Shown: positions 60,760-64,000 of the stretch, one piece after another | Layout: every line of letters begins with the position of its first letter | How positions within the stretch are numbered: position 1 is the first letter of the stretch | Source: Paracoccus aerius | Lineage (GTDB): Bacteria > Pseudomonadota > Alphaproteobacteria > Rhodobacterales > Rhodobacteraceae | Direction: 5' to 3' | Length of the DNA stretch: 64,000 nt | Assembly: GCF_014656455.1 (NCBI RefSeq) | Contig: NZ_BNCL01000008.1 | Coordinates: 97,063-161,062, forward strand | Made by a program: the position numbers and the translations under genes | The notes under the pieces: model-generated | Database searches by the model: none | What the model saw: only the letters and a program-made list of their open reading frames with translations | What the model was told of the DNA's origin: nothing

Positions 60760-61856
60760 GCCGCAAGCGCCGGATGTTCGATATCGAGGTTCCCGCCGAA
60801 GAACCCGAAACCTTCCCGGCGGGGAAGGAGGGCGACAAGGCGCAGCGCCGGGGGCCGATGGCCACGGCCATCGCCGAGACGGCCGAATCCACCCGCGACC
60901 GCGCCCAACTGGAAGCCCGCATCCGCGCCGAAAACGATGCGCTTGCGCAGGAACATGTCCGGCTGAAGCGGGCAGGGCTAATCGTGGACCTGATCCCGTT
61001 GGACGCCATCGACACCCACAAGCTGATCCGCGACCGGGCGCCGGCGGCGGATTTCGAACTGGCCGAACTGGTGGCCTCGATCCGCGACATCGGCCTGTCG
61101 AACCCGATCCGGGTCGAGCCGGGCAGGGACGGGCGATACGAGCTGATCCAGGGCTGGCGTCGCCTGTCCGCCTATCGCCAGTTGCTGAAGGAAACCGGCG
61201 ATGCCGACAGTTGGGGCCGGATCCCCGCCGGGATCGCCGCGCGGGGCGACGCCTTGGAGCAGCTTTACCGCCGCATGGTCGATGAGAACATGGTCCGCAA
61301 GGACATCTCCTTCGCCGAAATGGCGCAGCTGGCCCTGCATTACGCGATGGATCCGCACACCGCCGAACAGGATCCCGACCGGGCGGTGGCGATCCTGTTC
61401 AAGTCGGCGGGCTATCAAAAGCGCAGCTATATCCGTAACTTCATCCCTCTGGTCCAGGCCTTGGGCGAGGTGCTGATGTATCCCCAGGAAATCCCGCGGG
61501 CCCTGGGTCTCTCGCTCGCGCAGCGCCTGACCGAGGTCGAGGGACTGGCCGCCGCCATCGCAGCCGAGTTGAACGACTGGGACACCCGTTCGGTCAAAGA
61601 CGAGCTTGACCTGCTGCGGCGCTTCGCGGGGCAGGGGGATGACGAACCCGAGGAACGCCCCGCTGGCAAGCCCCTGCGCCCCGCGCCCCCGACGGGCCGC
61701 GCCAAGACCACCTTCCAGATCCCCCGGCCGCAAGGCAACGCGAAATGCACCGCCGCCAATGGCCGGCTCGAGGTTCGCCTGTCGCGTGACTTCTCGGCCG
61801 TGGACCGGCGCAAGCTGGAAGCGGCGGTTGCCGCCATGCTGGACCAGATCGGGTGA
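60756..61856 (+). CDS. parB: ParB/RepB family plasmid partition protein
   Basis: This 366-residue protein has an N-terminal ParB nuclease-like region (LIPLDAIDTHKLIRDRAPAA, ASIRDIGLSNPIRVEPGRDG, YELIQGWRRLSAYRQLL) and a central helix-turn-helix DNA-binding part (VRKDISFAEMAQLALHYAMD). The C-terminus (TTFQIPRPQGNAKCTAANGR) is typical of RepB-like ParB. It binds the centromere, which may be one of the inverted repeats just downstream. It overlaps parA by 4 nt and is thus co-expressed. Confidence 0.92.
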   Translation: MSRKRRMFDIEVPAEEPETFPAGKEGDKAQRRGPMATAIAETAESTRDRAQLEARIRAENDALAQEHVRLKRAGLIVDLIPLDAIDTHKLIRDRAPAADFELAELVASIRDIGLSNPIRVEPGRDGRYELIQGWRRLSAYRQLLKETGDADSWGRIPAGIAARGDALEQLYRRMVDENMVRKDISFAEMAQLALHYAMDPHTAEQDPDRAVAILFKSAGYQKRSYIRNFIPLVQALGEVLMYPQEIPRALGLSLAQRLTEVEGLAAAIAAELNDWDTRSVKDELDLLRRFAGQGDDEPEERPAGKPLRPAPPTGRAKTTFQIPRPQGNAKCTAANGRLEVRLSRDFSAVDRRKLEAAVAAMLDQIG

Positions 61857-61869
61857 CGGAACGGAGTAG

Positions 61870-61925
61870 GGGCCGGTAATGCGGCCCCAGCGTCCATCAG
61901 GGACGCATCACCCTCAACTTGAGGA
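61870..61925. repeat. three consecutive inverted repeats between parB and vapB
   Basis: A 7-bp stem (61870-61889, GGGGCCG / CGGCCCC, loop 6), a 6-bp stem (61891-61907, GCGTCC / GGACGC, loop 5) and a 13-nt palindrome CCTCAACTTGAGG (61913-61925) follow each other. The first two could end the par transcript or serve as parS. The last overlaps a possible minus-35 box of vapBC and could be the antitoxin operator. Confidence 0.5.
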
Positions 61926-61977
61926 AGCAATGCGTTTTTGCTATCTGTAAGGAATAACACAGGAAGGTAGTTCAGCC

Positions 61978-62217
61978 ATGTCAGAATCCAGCCTTACCAC
62001 CAAGGGCCAGACCACGTTGCCGAAGGCGGTACGACATGCGCTTGAGCTGCAGCCCGGCGACCGGCTGCGCTATGTCATTTTGGACGACGGGCAGGTGCGG
62101 CTGATGCGGATGGTCCCGGTGGCCAGCCTTGCGGGCATCCTGCGGCGCGAGGGTCAGCGACCGGTCACGCTGCACGACATGGAACAAGCCGTGGCCCAGG
62201 GTGCTGCGGGGGAATGA
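61978..62217 (+). CDS. vapB: AbrB/MazE-type antitoxin (VapB-like)
   Basis: This 79-residue protein has the swapped-hairpin AbrB DNA-binding motif at its N-terminus (SLTTKGQTTLPKAVRHALEL, then QPGDRLRYVILDDGQVRLMR) and a C-terminal tail that would bind the toxin (LHDMEQAVAQG). It is co-translated with the PIN-domain toxin (4-nt overlap). AGGAAGG lies before the ATG. It should neutralise the toxin and repress the operon from the upstream palindrome. Confidence 0.92.
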   Translation: MSESSLTTKGQTTLPKAVRHALELQPGDRLRYVILDDGQVRLMRMVPVASLAGILRREGQRPVTLHDMEQAVAQGAAGE

Positions 62218-62618
62218 TCGCTCTTGATACGAACGTTGTCGTCCGCTTCCTGGTGCAGGACGACCCCGTCCAGGCCGCACAGGCCACCGCCGTCTTCGCC
62301 GAACTGACCGAGGACAACCCCGCCTGGCTGTGCCGCGAGGTTCTTGTTGAACTGGTCTGGGTGCTGGAACGCGCCTACCGCCTGCCTCGCGCCGAAATCG
62401 CAAGCGCCATCGACGGCCTTCTAGCCGCCCGAGAGGTCGTTGTCGAAGCCCCTGACCGGGTCGGCGCCGCCATCAACCGATACCGCGAAGGCGGAGCGGG
62501 TTTTTCAGACCACCTGATCGCCCTTTCCGCGCGAAACGCCGGCTGCACCCAGACCTATACCTTCGACCGTCAGGCAGTGGCCAACGCCGGCATGAGCAGG
62601 GTTCCGGTGGCCGGTTGA
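62214..62618 (+). CDS. vapC: PIN-domain ribonuclease toxin (VapC-like)
   Basis: This 134-residue PIN-domain protein has MIALDTNVVVRFLVQDD at its start with the first catalytic Asp, an acidic Glu in VLVELVWVLERAY, and FSDHLIALSARNAG with the further Asp. VapC toxins cleave tRNA or rRNA. Together with vapB it stabilises the replicon by post-segregational killing, which fits its place just behind parB. Confidence 0.92.
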   Translation: MIALDTNVVVRFLVQDDPVQAAQATAVFAELTEDNPAWLCREVLVELVWVLERAYRLPRAEIASAIDGLLAAREVVVEAPDRVGAAINRYREGGAGFSDHLIALSARNAGCTQTYTFDRQAVANAGMSRVPVAG

Positions 62619-62689
62619 GTAAGTGGATATAGGCGGCTCCTTCCCGCAGCGGATCAGGTGACCGCGATCTCTCTTATCGACGCATACAT

Positions 62690-62709
62690 TTTCATCGATG
62701 TCGATGAAA
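62690..62709. repeat. 20-nt perfect palindrome
   Basis: TTTCATCGA and TCGATGAAA form 9-nt perfect arms around TG, directly followed by a second short palindrome, AAACGGTCGTTT (62707-62718). It lies downstream of vapC in an AT-rich patch. It could be a regulator or recombination site, or part of a centromere. Confidence 0.6.
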
Positions 62710-62968
62710 CGGTCGTTTTAACACGATTTTACATATGGTCTCTCTAGATCAGGCTGAGCGAAGGATGCTGCGTCATTTGGCTCTGCTGCTGTCTGCAGGC
62801 CTACAAACTTCTGCATCTTCAGCACGCCACCTATGCCAAGCAGTGATGTCTTTCTTGGATAAAGTGCTTCTCCAAGAGTCTCAGCACTAAACCGCAATAT
62901 AATCCGTAGAAGCGGCTATAGAGATGTACACACCTTTATATGTGATCTAAAGAGAGCAAGGGTAGGGG

Positions 62969-63249
62969 GTAAGTGGGGCAGATTTCCGGGCAGCCAGCGT
63001 AAGTGGGGCAGATTGCGGGGCAGCGGGTCTACAGGCGATAGGCTGGTTGTAGCCCCTGCTAGCTGAAACGGTTGCCAAGCAATGTGTCTGAGCCACACTG
63101 CCCCGGAATCTGCCCCAGTTACGCAGCCAGCCGTGCAGCGATCCGCCAGTTCTATCCCTTGCTAACTGAATCAGGCGCCCAGCAACCCGTCTGAACCACA
63201 CTGCCCGGAGATCTGCCCCACTTGTGGGTAGGGGTAAGTGGGGCAGATT
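62969..63249. repeat. interspersed GTAAGTGGGGCAGATT repeats, direct and inverted
   Basis: Perfect copies lie at 62969-62984, 62999-63014 and 63234-63249, with inverted near copies at 63107-63122 and 63210-63225. A degenerate 70-nt unit is also duplicated (about 63051-63119 and 63153-63222). The pattern suggests tandem duplication of a mobile-element end, next to the transposase remnant. Confidence 0.75.
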
Positions 63250-63265
63250 CCGGCGCGGCGTGAGT

Positions 63266-63688
63266 TTACGCCGGTTGCGCACCCACCAGATCGGGTAGCA
63301 GGGGGATGCGCTCTCCAGTGCCGCTGAGGCCGAGGCGATCGCCGATATAGGCGAAGAAGGAGATGCCGAGTTTCCGACAGGTCTTCATCAGTCCGAGCAT
63401 GACATCGCGGGCCTGGCGGCCATCGGCGCTCATGGTGCCGCCCGAGATCCGGCGCTTGGTCACGCAGGCCCGAAGGTCGTTTTCGGAGCCATTGGTGTGG
63501 AGCGGGATCTCGGGTCGCTCCAGCACCTTCAGCAGTTCGCCCTTTCGCCTGTGCAGGCGCGACAGCAACTGACCCAGCTCCTTGTAACGGGTACGCTGCC
63601 CGAAGATGTCGTCGAAGCGTTGGGCGAGGACGGACGCCTCCTTCGCGGACGGCTTTTGCTTCCAAAGCTTCAGATCGCGGTAGAGCAT
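63266..63688 (-). mobile_element. IS66-family transposase, C-terminal fragment
   Basis: The 140 residues contain the IS66 DDE C-terminal block: LHTNGSENDLRACVTKRRIS with the third catalytic Glu, ISGGTMSADGRQARDVML and LMKTCRKLGISFFAYIGDRL. The N-terminal two thirds are absent: an in-frame TGA lies 12 nt upstream of the ATG, so the element is a dead remnant. It marks an insertion or deletion site at the edge of the replicon backbone. Confidence 0.88.
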
Positions 63689-63745
63689 GATGAATAACGC
63701 TCACCGAAGCAGGTTCAGGATGCCAATCGGCGCACGCAAACCCCA

Positions 63746-63982
63746 TCACGGGTGCCGAACCGAATTGCCTCCAACAATGATTGCGTTGATCAGGTCAGCA
63801 GCAGCCCGGTGCTCCTTCCTGTTTACCTCACTGCCAATGGCGTTCTCGTGGGCGGCCGCGGCATCGCGGAGAACTCCCATGATCTCGTTTTCGGATAACA
63901 ACTCGGCGTCGTTCATTGCAAGCAGGAGTGACTCGCAGATGGAAAGTGCAGCTAATCCGGCGTATTCGTTTGCAGTGGACAT
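63746..63982 (-). CDS. hypothetical 78-residue protein
   Basis: The 78-residue protein (MSTANEYAGLAALSICESLL onward) is helical, with SICESLLLAMNDAELLSENE and LRDAAAAHENA. Similar short helical hypotheticals occur next to mobile elements in alphaproteobacteria; I cannot assign a function. AAAGGAAC lies about 7 nt before the chosen ATG; a TTG 6 nt earlier is possible. The gene lies close to the window edge. Confidence 0.6.
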   Translation of the reverse strand: MSTANEYAGLAALSICESLLLAMNDAELLSENEIMGVLRDAAAAHENAIGSEVNRKEHRAAADLINAIIVGGNSVRHP

Positions 63983-64000
63983 CCACAAAGTTCCTTTTAG

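Larger units (their letters stand above)
62619..63265. other. AT-richer intergenic region with palindromes and repeats, no supported gene
   Basis: This 647-nt stretch has lower GC content than the rest and no supportable protein. It holds a perfect palindrome with 9-nt arms (62690-62709, TTTCATCGA / TCGATGAAA), followed by AAACGGTCGTTT, and five copies of a GTAAGTGGGGCAGATT-type repeat near 62969-63249. It may be a transposon end region or recombination site. Confidence 0.7.

Noticed and set aside
62916..63282. Minus-strand frames in the repeat region
   Set aside because: They read through degenerate repeats and carry repetitive Asn-Leu-Pro-His peptides, with no ribosome site or domain.

Overview
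The window looks like part of an extrachromosomal replicon (plasmid or chromid) of a high-GC alphaproteobacterium of the Rhodobacterales, most likely close to Paracoccus. The evidence is the base composition and codon use, the protein families present, and a replication/partition module at 58.3-61.9 kb made of a small DnaA-like initiator and a ParA/ParB pair. No rRNA, tRNA or CRISPR array was recognised.

Layout. 0-7.3 kb: a sugar ABC-transport and catabolism operon on the minus strand (binding protein, two permeases, ATPase, TIM-barrel isomerase, Gfo/Idh dehydrogenase) with a divergent LacI-type regulator and two operator-like palindromes. 7.4-10.6 kb: a shortened Mfd-like translocase. 10.9-17.1 kb: a ferric-siderophore ABC system, a DUF2218 protein and a TonB-dependent receptor. 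17.3-22.2 kb: an imelysin / di-haem oxidoreductase / imelysin / DUF1513 operon, probably also iron related. 22.4-25.4 kb: a CsbD stress protein, a BCCT osmolyte transporter and small genes. 25.4-35.3 kb: a cluster resembling mycobacterial decaprenyl-phosphoryl-arabinose synthesis (HAD-UbiA fusion, GtrA, DprE1-like, DprE2-like), followed by three tandem paralogous polytopic proteins with GT-C features and a convergent GT87-type transferase. 35.4-44.6 kb: a stress and signalling region (DUF4142, two HWE/HisKA_2 kinases, two single-domain response regulators, a YcaQ-like protein, an acidic small protein, a SIR2-domain protein). 44.7-50.5 kb: threonine aldolase, then a PAP2 phosphatase with Asn-Ala-His repeats, a 57-residue protein and an S8 peptidase in one operon, divergent from a SARP-like regulator with TPR-like repeats. 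50.6-58.3 kb: sugar and alpha-glucoside genes with a deletion-scarred alcohol dehydrogenase pseudogene, an amidase and a small protein. 58.3-64 kb: replication and partition, a VapBC toxin-antitoxin pair, a repeat-rich AT-richer stretch and an IS66-type transposase remnant.

How the parts work together. Eight intergenic sites match the alphaproteobacterial general-stress sigma factor (EcfG) consensus GGAAC-N16-nGTT. They lie upstream of csbD, an 86-residue hypothetical, the leader of the arabinan-like cluster, the DUF4142 gene, a kinase/regulator pair, a second response regulator, an acidic small protein and the SIR2 gene. This suggests that 22-45 kb is a stress-response island. The most notable possible undescribed system is the arabinose-type cluster. 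Its gtrA-dprE1-dprE2-GT-C order mirrors the mycobacterial Rv3789-Rv3792 order, but here it is followed by an unfamiliar three-member membrane glycosyltransferase-like family. The PAP2 / small protein / S8 peptidase / SARP unit is the second candidate.
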